Assembly (NCBI RefSeq): GCF_030410135.1
Contig: NZ_JAUGQQ010000004.1
Location: 181,611-245,610 of the forward strand
Reading direction: 5' to 3'
DNA: 64,000 nt
Origin: Aequorivita aurantiaca
GTDB taxonomy: Bacteria > Bacteroidota > Bacteroidia > Flavobacteriales > Flavobacteriaceae
The notes under the pieces are model-generated. The model was not told the DNA's origin. It worked only from the letters and a program-made list of their open reading frames with translations, and did not search any database. Positions 36,821 to 44,602 of this stretch are shown piece by piece (positions within the stretch are counted from its first letter, which is position 1; each line of letters begins with the position of its first letter). The translations under genes were made by a program, and so were the position numbers.

Positions 36821-37490
36821 TTCCTGAGTTTTTGGGTGGATTAGCAATTGGGGTTTGGGCAGATTCTTCTTCAATGGTTAATTTGATGAGAAAATAAGCC
36901 GGCTCAAATCCCTGTACCTGTACGCTGCTCTGATAGGTGCCCAACCTTAAATCATCATTGACCGCTATATGAATGTCCACCCGCTTCGATATACCGGGAG
37001 CTAAGTTGAAGGATTGGGGTTTAAAGGTGGTGGGAAGATTAAGGGAGATTTGGGAATCGGCTTCGTTGACAAATTCTGAATTCACCAATTGGCACAGGAC
37101 CTCTTCATTTTTTATATTGTCCAAAAGAAATTGAAGGTCCACACTTTTTCCGGCGTGGGTTGTGGCCGAAAGTATAAAGGAAGGTTCTTCGTGATTCCCA
37201 TCGGCTTCCCCGGAGGAATTTTCGGCAGAAGGATTAAAGGCTTTTTTAGTAATGGCAAAGCCGAGGTCCATCATATTTTTATAATGGTCGAGATTCATTT
37301 TGGTAAAAGATGTGAAGGCGCCCATCATTACATCGGGTTGAAGAACATTGAAATTTTTAAGCTCGCGGCCCGAGGTACCAAAATCCTTAAACAGATCGGT
37401 ACCATGTTTCAGGTATTGCTTATTTATTTCAATTGTTTTTCTGAAGATATCCTCCATATCTCTTGAAAAATCGTCTTTTTCCTTCGCCAT
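36783..37490 (-). CDS. Helical plus Ig-like protein D of the isoprenoid operon
   Basis: A 235-aa protein without a signal peptide. Residues 1-85 are helical (DMEDIFRKTIEINKQYLKHG, then FTKMNLDHYKNMMDLGFAIT), with a look reminiscent of phasins or PhaE-type proteins. A polar linker (86-103) leads to an Ig-like domain (about 104-208: FNLAPGISKRVDIHIAVNDD, LRLGTYQSSVQVQGF). The last 25 residues are Pro/Gln/Lys/Arg-rich. It starts 12 bp after the stop of protein C and overlaps the next gene. I know no annotated family for it. The shared layout with C and E suggests paralogous parts of one assembly. Confidence 0.75.
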   Translation of the reverse strand: MAKEKDDFSRDMEDIFRKTIEINKQYLKHGTDLFKDFGTSGRELKNFNVLQPDVMMGAFTSFTKMNLDHYKNMMDLGFAITKKAFNPSAENSSGEADGNHEEPSFILSATTHAGKSVDLQFLLDNIKNEEVLCQLVNSEFVNEADSQISLNLPTTFKPQSFNLAPGISKRVDIHIAVNDDLRLGTYQSSVQVQGFEPAYFLIKLTIEEESAQTPIANPPKNSGNGRQQKQKPRKK

Positions 37491-37502
37491 GATTCCTGCT
37501 TT

Positions 37503-38192
37503 TTAAGATGGATTTAAGGCCTTGACGGAGTTCGTATTTCTATTGGGTTTGGGTTCACAATAAAAATGCGACTGCCAGCTCTGCCATTTGCGTTTAAATT
37601 GATTTTCATCATAAGGAAAAGCTTCGGTTGCCTGATGGTCTGCCACATGAAGAGTGAAGCAAACATTTTGATTTATCTCCCTTTCGCGAAGCACAATTTC
37701 GGTTTCATAAGTGCTTCCTGTGGTAAAATGTTTAAGATCGATAGTCATTAAAATTCGTTCACTTCTACCCTGGTTCAGGGTAATTGAATCTTTATTGAGG
37801 GTGGGTGCCGTAGGGGCGGGATTGCCGTCAAGGTCCAACAACTCACGAACCCCGACCCTAAAGGTTCGTTGACCGCCGCAATTGTTTGTTGCCAATATTG
37901 GTACAATAATACGTTCGCCAGCCATTGCATGCCGTGAAATGGAGGCGATGCAATGCGGAGGGCAGGATTCCTCTGGAGGGCAGCATTTACTTTTTCCTTT
38001 TGAGCCTGAAATATTTAATGCCGGAATACCACTTTCGGCAATATTTTTATTGAAATTGGACATGGTTTCAACCATATTCTCAAGCATTGGCTGAAAGCTC
38101 TCCATGGAAATATTGGCCATTTTCTGAATATTGTCCGTCAGCATTTGTGGTAGTGAAGCATCACTTTTATTGTTTTTCATAATTTTCATCAT
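37503..38192 (-). CDS. Helical plus Ig-like, Cys-rich protein C of the isoprenoid operon
   Basis: A 229-aa protein without a signal peptide. The N-terminal 55 residues form an amphipathic, Met-rich helix (LTDNIQKMANISMESFQPML, ENMVETMSNFNKNIAE). A Cys cluster follows (KCCPPEESCPPHC, Cys70, 71, 77 and 81), then an Ig-like domain (about 82-185: GERIIVPILATNNCGGQRTF, LNQGRSERILMTIDL). The C-terminal tail is Trp-rich (FKRKWQSWQSHFYCEP). Four Cys in 12 residues could bind metal or form disulfides. ATGs at codons 1, 2 and 5 are all possible. It overlaps the upstream gene by 26 bp. Function unknown. Confidence 0.75.
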   Translation of the reverse strand: MMKIMKNNKSDASLPQMLTDNIQKMANISMESFQPMLENMVETMSNFNKNIAESGIPALNISGSKGKSKCCPPEESCPPHCIASISRHAMAGERIIVPILATNNCGGQRTFRVGVRELLDLDGNPAPTAPTLNKDSITLNQGRSERILMTIDLKHFTTGSTYETEIVLREREINQNVCFTLHVADHQATEAFPYDENQFKRKWQSWQSHFYCEPKPNRNTNSVKALNPS

Positions 38193-38967
38193 TTATATTT
38201 TCCCGATGCGATTTTACGTTTATGGAAATCTCCTGGTCCCAAAATCTGAAATTGCCTTCATAATCGCGCTTTGGGTTGGAATTTTTGGGCATAATGAAAT
38301 TGACATGCAATAAAATTGATTCCCCAGGTTGCACTATTTGGCCGCATTCATCAACCGAAATATCTACCCAATCCGTTAAATTGTCCTTTATATTTTTCGT
38401 AACCTCATCGAGAGTGGATTTTAGACCATCTTCGCCACATTCGCGAAACCCTTTTCCGAAGGCACGGCAAAGCAAGTCCATATCAAGAGTGGCAGCGTGT
38501 TTTAAGTTGGGAACCTGAAAGGGAAGATTACCAGAGTTAGTGAGCGTAACGATAGCAATATGCGTTGTGCCCGGCGATGTATCCTGAAAAGTGAATTCAC
38601 TGGGAAACAAATCAACCTCAATAGTCGGCTGGACAATCATTTTCACCTTATGTTTTGTATTTCCGAGCATGATATAATGTTCATAGGTACCGGGGGGAGT
38701 ATTTGGTGGCAATTGATGAGATACCGGTTCCCGTTTACGTTCACCGGGGTGCAAGCGAAACGCGAAATTTAGCACACTTTGTGCACCTGCGTTTAGGTCA
38801 CGCTTGCCATCTTCTGCCAAGCCAAGATTTTTAATTCGGATAGGATCACTTTCCCTATTGATGAATTGGATACTTCCCTGCAGATTTGATGGAGGACCGT
38901 TCAGAATAATCTCTTCTTCCAGTATCCCCAATCTTTCTTGATGGTTATTTGATGTAACGGTTATCAT
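38167..38967 (-). CDS. Double Ig-like domain protein B of the isoprenoid operon
   Basis: A 266-aa protein without a signal peptide, built from two predicted beta sandwiches. The first (about 1-115) ends QLPPNTPPGTYEHYIMLGNT, matching the phrase at the end of protein E's Ig domain. The second (about 116-255) has TTHIAIVTLTNSGNLPFQVP, an inserted helical Cys-containing loop (LLCRAFGKGFRECGEDG) and GQIVQPGESILLHVNFIMPK. The repeated pattern of a carrier-like Pro-Gly turn followed by a Thr-Tyr strand links proteins B, D and E. It begins 20 bp after protein A. Function unknown. Confidence 0.75.
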   Translation of the reverse strand: MITVTSNNHQERLGILEEEIILNGPPSNLQGSIQFINRESDPIRIKNLGLAEDGKRDLNAGAQSVLNFAFRLHPGERKREPVSHQLPPNTPPGTYEHYIMLGNTKHKVKMIVQPTIEVDLFPSEFTFQDTSPGTTHIAIVTLTNSGNLPFQVPNLKHAATLDMDLLCRAFGKGFRECGEDGLKSTLDEVTKNIKDNLTDWVDISVDECGQIVQPGESILLHVNFIMPKNSNPKRDYEGNFRFWDQEISINVKSHRENINDENYEKQ

Positions 38968-38987
38968 AATTTCGTTTTTTTGTTACT

Positions 38988-39482
38988 TCAACCTTCATTT
39001 CCCCCTGTAGGGTTCTGTCCGTCGCGTTCAGGAAAGGGTCGGGTGTCGGGTTTACAGCATTCATCCTCACAGTTTTCAGCTGAGGTTGGTACATAGGGTT
39101 CCGTAATAATTTGTCCCTCACCGCCCATACAAACATTTAGCACCTCAACCCCGAGCATTTTAACGCAGAGGTTGGAATAATTTGGAATGCGCACGCGCAC
39201 TTTCATCATGTCCTTAATATCCTGTAAAGTAAATCGGGGAAGGTTTAATATTTCGATTTTACTATCTGTGCTAACCGGTTCACGTGGGTCGCCGGTAAGT
39301 TTGAGTACGTTGTCGGTTTCAAGCTTTCCGCTTAAAATGGTATTGAGACTGCCACCGTGTGTAGCGTTAAAGCCACCGGACAGCCGCGAGCCCAGCTCGC
39401 CGTCAATTGTTGAATCCACATCAAAAACACCGCCGGGTTTTAAGGTGTGGGAATAGTTCTTCGGAATGGTTGGCATGCTCAT
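38988..39482 (-). CDS. Beta-rich protein A, first gene of the isoprenoid operon
   Basis: A 164-aa protein without a signal peptide. Residues about 10-55 look like short beta repeats (FDVDSTIDGELGSRLSGGFN, GSLNTILSGKLETDNVLKL). The middle contains RFTLQDIKDMMKVRVRIPN, and the C-terminus is Cys/Glu/Pro-rich (SAENCEDECCKPDTRPFPER), with a Gly/Asn end. I recognise no family. It is the first gene of seven in a row with gaps or overlaps of at most 38 bp. A possible -7 promoter element (CAAAGTTA on the plus strand) lies 23 bp upstream of its start. Confidence 0.7.
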   Translation of the reverse strand: MSMPTIPKNYSHTLKPGGVFDVDSTIDGELGSRLSGGFNATHGGSLNTILSGKLETDNVLKLTGDPREPVSTDSKIEILNLPRFTLQDIKDMMKVRVRIPNYSNLCVKMLGVEVLNVCMGGEGQIITEPYVPTSAENCEDECCKPDTRPFPERDGQNPTGGNEG

Positions 39483-39504
39483 AATAGAAAATTTTTAACT
39501 TCCT

Positions 39505-39512
39505 CAAAGTTA
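39505..39512 (-). promoter_or_regulatory. Putative -7 element for the isoprenoid operon
   Basis: On the minus strand the octamer reads TAACTTTG and fits TAnnTTTG; it lies 23 bp before the ATG of protein A. No -33 TTTG is seen at the usual spacing, so this is a weak call. Confidence 0.35.
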
Positions 39513-39737
39513 GAGGAATATATGTCATTTATTTTCCTTTATCGTTAATATTTTACGCAAACATTAAAAGTTTAACAGTTTTATCCCGCTTATTGTATTT
39601 ATTAGGAATTGGGAAAGAACCGCGAATTTATATGCTGAAACATGAGGAAAGCAATTATTGTAGAATTTATGGAATTTTATGAACGCGGTTCGTTTCGAGA
39701 ATTTTGGAGAACTAATGGCGGGGTGCCGCTCGGAAGG

Positions 39738-42149
39738 TTAACCCATCAAATTATCCATTGCTGTCTCCATATCAATTCCCTCGCCCAAAACAGCCGTAAA
39801 TAAATCTCCTTTTTTTGCAATGCGTTTAGGCATGGTTTTAATCGTGAAATCTTTCATTTCCAAACCGGGTTTTACTTCTTTCCACAATAATGGTGCGGAA
39901 ACAGTGGCACCGGGTTTAGGTCTGACACAGTACGGAGCTGCAAGGGTTTGGGCGCGTCTATTTTGCAGGAAATCGAGATAAATTTTATTTTTTCTACTTT
40001 TTACCGCCCGTTCCATGCTTGTAAGTTTGGGCAGTTTTTCGTGAATATAATAGCACAAAAGTTTTGTGAAGTCGCGCACCTCGCCATATGTATATTGGCC
40101 ACCCATGGGAATATACACGTGAATGCCGCTGGAGCCGGATGTTTTACAGTAGCCCTCAATTTTTGCCAAATCCAGTACTTCCTTGGCCGCAAGGGCCACT
40201 TCAATAACCTGTTCAAAATTATTTTTATCGGAAGGATCGATATCAATTACGGTATAGGTTGGTTTTTCCAAATCCTGAATGGGTGAATTCCACGGATTGA
40301 TTTCAATGCAGCCCAAATTTGCCATATATAACAAGGTAGCTTCATTTTGGCAGACCAAATATTCAATTTCCTTTTTGGACGATTCGGAATAGATTTTCAC
40401 CGTTTCCACCCATTCGGGGAGTGATTCATTATCCTTTTGATAAAAACCTGGTTTATTAATGCCATTGGGATGGCGATGCAGGTTTTGCGGCCGATCCTTT
40501 AAATAGGGCAACATGGTTTCGGCAACGTGCAGGTAATAATCAATCAAATCATATTTAGTGTAGCCCGACTCGGGCCAATAAATTTTTTCGAGATTTGACA
40601 CCGGCACCGAAATCCCGTCCACTTCCAAATGTGAGGAAGCATCCTTGGATTTTGAGGAAGTTTTCTTTTGGCTTTGCGGTTCAATTTCTTCTAAATCCTT
40701 ATCAGTGCGCAACCCTTTATAAGATGGGTGGCGCATAATGCCGCCTTTGGTCCATTCCGAAAATTTTACCTCACAGATTAATTTTGGCTTTACCCAATTT
40801 GGTTTTCTGCCCTTGAGGGCTATTTTTTTGCCGAAAGGATTCTCGTCGGTTTGCAGTGTCTTTAATTTTTTTAAAAGTTCCTTTTGTTCCGCATTGGAAA
40901 AGCCTGTCCCGCAATTGCCCACATAAGTGAGGTTTTCCTCCTGAAACATGCCTAGAATTAACGACCCAAAAATAGAACCCCCAGTTTCCGAATCGGTGTA
41001 GCCACAGATAATGGCTTCCTCCGTATTGGTGCTTTTAATCTTTAACCAATTCTCGGTACGGAAACCGGGTGAATATTCCGAATCGGCCTTTTTCGCTATA
41101 ACGCCTTCCATTCCCGCATCGACCGCACGTTTATAGAGCGCGGGGCCCATGGCTTCAATATGGTCGCAATAAAGAACATTTTCTAGCCCCTCCAAAATGT
41201 CGGGCAGCAAACTTTTACGTTCAAGCAAAGGAAGCCGAAGAGTGTCGTGGCCGTTTAGGTGAAGCAAATCGAACACATAATAACGCAACTCGCCCTTTGT
41301 TTTTTCGGCATCGTACTTTTGAAGTTTTTGAAAATCGGGGTTTCCTTTCTTGTCCACTACCACTACTTCGCCATCCAAAATGCAGTCGTGGGCAATGTTC
41401 TCCAATTCCTTTTTTATGGAAGCAAATTTTTTATTGTATGAAATTCCATTTCGGGAATACAGTTCTACCTTGCCATCTTGAATATTTGCCATCACCCGAT
41501 AGCCGTCCCATTTTAATTCAAAAACCCAGTCCGGGTCTTTAAAAATTTTTTTTCCGGGGCTGGCGAGCATCGGTTTTATAAAAGTTTCCGGATTTAAGGG
41601 TTTTACCTTACCCGCTTTTACTGCTTTTTTTTTTGAAGCAAAAACTTCGGAATCATATTCAAGGTCCGTGGAAAATTTGTCTTTCTTTTTGATGAGCAGC
41701 CATTGGTTTTTCTCTTCGTCGCGCCTCATTTTCACCAGCGCAAAGGTTCCTTTTATTTTGCTTCCGAAGAATTCAATCTTCAAATCACCTTTCTTTAATT
41801 GTTTTAAAGCATCGCCGTCTTCCGAAATTTCATAAGTGCCATCGTCCCAAATATCCATAATGCCGGCGCCATAATTTCCTTTCGGAATGGTGCCGTGGAA
41901 GGTGAGGTATTTCACGGGATGGTCTTCGGTCATAATGGCCAGGCGTTTATCTGCCGGATTCATTGATGGACCTTTCGGTACCGCCCAGCTTTTCAAAACC
42001 CCGTCCATTTCCAACCGTAAATCGTAATGAAGATGGCTGGCCTGATGTCGCTGAATTACGAAACGCTTGGCATTATCCTTATCCAATTCGCCTTTCGGTT
42101 CGGGCGTTTTATTGAACTTTCGCTTTTTTTTGTATTCGTCCAGTGCCAC
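39738..42149 (-). CDS. ligD: ATP-dependent DNA ligase D, PE-LIG-POL order
   Basis: An 803-aa multifunctional end-joining enzyme. Residues about 25-150 form the 3'-phosphoesterase domain (QRHQASHLHYDLRLEMDGVL, with the HxHYDxR metal/catalytic residues). The ligase domain (about 190-480) has the nucleotidyl-accepting Lys213 in ELKWDGYRV and ends with CEVKFSEWTKGG. The polymerase/primase domain (about 520-790) includes YTVIDIDPSD with the metal-binding Asp pair and RPQNLHRHPNG. Domain order is as in Pseudomonas (phosphoesterase first), not Mycobacterium. It begins 2 nt after Ku, making a complete non-homologous end-joining operon. Confidence 0.97.
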   Translation of the reverse strand: MALDEYKKKRKFNKTPEPKGELDKDNAKRFVIQRHQASHLHYDLRLEMDGVLKSWAVPKGPSMNPADKRLAIMTEDHPVKYLTFHGTIPKGNYGAGIMDIWDDGTYEISEDGDALKQLKKGDLKIEFFGSKIKGTFALVKMRRDEEKNQWLLIKKKDKFSTDLEYDSEVFASKKKAVKAGKVKPLNPETFIKPMLASPGKKIFKDPDWVFELKWDGYRVMANIQDGKVELYSRNGISYNKKFASIKKELENIAHDCILDGEVVVVDKKGNPDFQKLQKYDAEKTKGELRYYVFDLLHLNGHDTLRLPLLERKSLLPDILEGLENVLYCDHIEAMGPALYKRAVDAGMEGVIAKKADSEYSPGFRTENWLKIKSTNTEEAIICGYTDSETGGSIFGSLILGMFQEENLTYVGNCGTGFSNAEQKELLKKLKTLQTDENPFGKKIALKGRKPNWVKPKLICEVKFSEWTKGGIMRHPSYKGLRTDKDLEEIEPQSQKKTSSKSKDASSHLEVDGISVPVSNLEKIYWPESGYTKYDLIDYYLHVAETMLPYLKDRPQNLHRHPNGINKPGFYQKDNESLPEWVETVKIYSESSKKEIEYLVCQNEATLLYMANLGCIEINPWNSPIQDLEKPTYTVIDIDPSDKNNFEQVIEVALAAKEVLDLAKIEGYCKTSGSSGIHVYIPMGGQYTYGEVRDFTKLLCYYIHEKLPKLTSMERAVKSRKNKIYLDFLQNRRAQTLAAPYCVRPKPGATVSAPLLWKEVKPGLEMKDFTIKTMPKRIAKKGDLFTAVLGEGIDMETAMDNLMG

Positions 42150-42151
42150 GG

Positions 42152-42931
42152 TTATGAAGCTTTACTTTTTTTCTTTTTCTTTTCAAGACTGGCTTTCAAT
42201 TTTGCCATAAGATCATTGGCTGCGGTGGGCGTGGTATCCACTTTTGTAGCGCGAGTTTTTTTGCCCTTTGATTTATTATTGATGATTTTCATCAATTGCT
42301 TGTTATAAACGTCTTTGTATTTGTCTAGCTTAAAGGCGGTGGAATAATTTTCGATTAACGAGAGTGCCATATCAACTTCCTTTTTCGAAACTTTTGTTGA
42401 AGGAAGTTTCAAATCGCCCGGATCGCGAATTTCATCAGCGAAACGGATAACGTGCAATACCAAGGCATTTTTGTAAACACCAATAAGGCTTAAGTTCTCC
42501 TTTTGACGCATCACAAAAGTCGCGACCCCTAATTTCCCGGTTTTCTTTAGTGCATCGCGGAGCAGGTTGTAGCTTTTACCGCCCTCTTTTTGAGGTTCGA
42601 GAAAGTATGGACTTTTAAAGAGAAGATCATTCACTTCCGTTTCTTCCACAAATTCTTCGATATCTATGGTTTTGCTTTTTTTCATATTCGCCTTTTCGAA
42701 ATCCTCTTTCTCAAGCACCACATAACTATCGTCTTTTTTATACCCTTTTACAATATCCTTCCATTCCACTTCCTTCCCCGTATCCTCATTAACACGTTTG
42801 TAACGTATTCGAGCATTGTCGTGCACGTCGAGCATATCCAAGGAAATCCTTCTATCCTCGGAGGCGCTGTACATTTTCACCGGGATTGACACGAGGCCAA
42901 AACTGATTGAACCGTTCCAGATTGATCGCAT
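42152..42931 (-). CDS. ku: Ku DNA end-binding protein
   Basis: A 259-aa bacterial Ku. It starts with MRSIWNGSISFGLVSIPVKM, the family signature, and continues with YKRVNEDTGKEVEWKDIVKG and FRFADEIRDP-like VIRFADEIRDPGDLKLP. The C-terminus is Lys-rich (KLKASLEKKKKKSKAS), as in other Ku proteins that recruit LigD and contact DNA. It binds broken ends as a homodimer and hands them to LigD. LigD follows after 2 nt. The gene is divergent from the exonuclease/GIY-YIG gene, and a perfect 11-bp inverted repeat lies in the shared upstream gap. Confidence 0.97.
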   Translation of the reverse strand: MRSIWNGSISFGLVSIPVKMYSASEDRRISLDMLDVHDNARIRYKRVNEDTGKEVEWKDIVKGYKKDDSYVVLEKEDFEKANMKKSKTIDIEEFVEETEVNDLLFKSPYFLEPQKEGGKSYNLLRDALKKTGKLGVATFVMRQKENLSLIGVYKNALVLHVIRFADEIRDPGDLKLPSTKVSKKEVDMALSLIENYSTAFKLDKYKDVYNKQLMKIINNKSKGKKTRATKVDTTPTAANDLMAKLKASLEKKKKKSKAS

Positions 42932-43019
42932 AGTTTCTTTTTTATTAAAATTAAAACTATTGGATTTAAGGCAATGGTTTTTTACTATAATTTAACCATT
43001 TTCAAAATTGGTAGACTAT

Positions 43020-43049
43020 GGATTATTTCCATTTAACGGGAAATAATCC
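43020..43049. promoter_or_regulatory. Perfect inverted repeat between ku and the exonuclease gene
   Basis: GGATTATTTCC (43020-43030) and GGAAATAATCC (43039-43049) are perfect complements separated by 8 nt. The element lies about 90 bp from the ku start and 49 bp from the exonuclease start, inside the only promoter region of both. It looks like an operator for a dimeric regulator. No T-run follows on either strand, so a terminator is unlikely. Confidence 0.6.
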
Positions 43050-43071
43050 AATTTTATTTAATTCTATTTCA

Positions 43072-43079
43072 TACTTTTG
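43072..43079 (+). promoter_or_regulatory. Putative -7 element of the exonuclease/GIY-YIG gene
   Basis: TACTTTTG matches TAnnTTTG and lies 19 bp upstream of the ATG at 43098. The inverted repeat ends 22 bp before it, so a protein bound there would cover the expected -33 position. No -33 TTTG is clear. Confidence 0.45.
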
Positions 43080-43097
43080 TTTTCCCAGCAAAAAAAA

Positions 43098-44561
43098 ATG
43101 CATATTCCACTTTTCGCAATAATAGATGTTGAAACCACCGGCGGCGGAATTGCCGGCAATCGCATTACTGAAATTTGTATTGCCCTTTTGAAGGATGGCG
43201 AAGTGGTCGATAAGTACACTACCCTAATAAATCCGGAACGTGACATTCCGCACCATATTACGGCACTAACAGGAATCGATAATGAAATGGTCGCGAATGC
43301 TCCCCGCTTTTTTGAGGTTGCCGAAAAGATAGAGGAATTTACAAAAGATGCCATTTTCGTAGCCCACAACGTGAGTTTTGACTACAACGTTATTCGCGGC
43401 GAATACAGGCTTTTGGGGCAATATTATAATCGGAAAAAACTTTGTACGGTACGGCTATCACGTAAATTGATTCCGGGAATGCTTTCCTATAGTTTGGGAA
43501 GACTTTGTTCCACCATAAACATACCGCACCTCAACCGCCACCGTGCCGAGGGCGATGTGGACGCCACAACCATTTTATTCCAAAGATTGATTTCGTTGGA
43601 TGAAGATTTCAGCACCTTTAATTCCTTTTTAAACCCGCGTTCGAAACAGGCTACCCTGCCGCCACACATTCCGGCCGAACAAATTGATGAGCTGCCCGAG
43701 AAGGCCGGCATCTATCTTTTCAAAAACCAAAAACACCAAGTGATTTATGCGGGGAAGGCGAAGAATATTAAGAAACGGGTGCTTTCCCATTTTTATGACA
43801 AAAAAACCAAGGAATATCAATTAGGGCAGGAAACGCATTTTATAGATTACGAACTTACCGGCGACGAGTTGCTGGCGCTTTTGGTGGAATCGGAACACAT
43901 TCGGAAGCATTACCCCAAATTTAATAGGGCGCAGAAATGGCCTGCCACTACCTATCAAATCATAAATTATGTAAACCAACGCGGCATTATCCAATTGGCA
44001 CTAGCAAAAACAAAGGCGTTGCACGATTCTGTGGGCACTTTTTACAATCGCGCAGAGGCCACCGAAAAGCTGGAGGAAATATGCGAGGCTTTTAAACTAT
44101 GCCCGCGATTTTGCACGCTTCAAAGTACTTCGGAAAAATGTTCGCACTACCGCATCAAAAATTGCGAAGGCATTTGCGAGGGCGACGAGGATGTTGCCGA
44201 ATACAACTTAAAAGTAAATGTCGCCATTGCATCGCTACAACAAAACAAGACTTCTTTTGCTATTCAATGCAAAGGGCGAATTGCGGGCGAAATTGGTTTT
44301 GCCTTAGTGCAGGAGGGCCAATATAAAGGGTTTGGATTTTTTGACCGAAGCGAAGCCATCTGCAATATTGAGGATTACGATCCTTTTTTGAAATTGCAGT
44401 CGGCAAGTTACCATACACACGCCATTATCCGAAGTCATTTAAAAAAGAATGGGGAGGCAAATGTGGTATATTTTGACAATCCGTCCACTTTAAATAACCA
44501 CAGAATTAAAACCATCAAGAAAGAATCTGCGAAAGAAAATATTTTTTCCGAATGGAATTAA
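43098..44561 (+). CDS. DnaQ-like exonuclease fused to a UvrC-like GIY-YIG nuclease
   Basis: A 487-aa protein with start at ATG 43098; a TTG 21 bp earlier is less likely. Residues 1-165 form a 3'-5' exonuclease of the DEDD class (FAIIDVETTGGG with Asp10/Glu12, AHNVSFDYNVI, HRAEGDVDAT with the final His/Asp). From about 200 there is a GIY-YIG domain (KAGIYLFKNQ, VIYAGKAKNIKKRVLSHF), as in the N-terminus of UvrC and in Cho. A Cys-containing C-terminal region follows (CEAFKLCPRFC, KNCEGICEGDED). Fusions of this kind are known in Bacteroidota and Actinobacteria and are assumed to act in DNA repair, with no settled substrate. It is divergent from ku/ligD. Confidence 0.93.
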   Translation: MHIPLFAIIDVETTGGGIAGNRITEICIALLKDGEVVDKYTTLINPERDIPHHITALTGIDNEMVANAPRFFEVAEKIEEFTKDAIFVAHNVSFDYNVIRGEYRLLGQYYNRKKLCTVRLSRKLIPGMLSYSLGRLCSTINIPHLNRHRAEGDVDATTILFQRLISLDEDFSTFNSFLNPRSKQATLPPHIPAEQIDELPEKAGIYLFKNQKHQVIYAGKAKNIKKRVLSHFYDKKTKEYQLGQETHFIDYELTGDELLALLVESEHIRKHYPKFNRAQKWPATTYQIINYVNQRGIIQLALAKTKALHDSVGTFYNRAEATEKLEEICEAFKLCPRFCTLQSTSEKCSHYRIKNCEGICEGDEDVAEYNLKVNVAIASLQQNKTSFAIQCKGRIAGEIGFALVQEGQYKGFGFFDRSEAICNIEDYDPFLKLQSASYHTHAIIRSHLKKNGEANVVYFDNPSTLNNHRIKTIKKESAKENIFSEWN

Positions 44562-44572
44562 AGTAGAACGAT

Positions 44573-44602
44573 TCTCCCCATCCTCCCTTCGAAGGAGAGG
44601 AA
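44573..44602. repeat. C-rich dispersed repeat copy, partial
   Basis: The tract contains CTCCCTTCGAAGGAGAG, a small hairpin of the family also present at 52112-52145 (inside a gene) and 59372-59405. It fills the 41-bp gap between the convergent exonuclease and HAD genes and may serve as a transcription stop. Confidence 0.55.
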
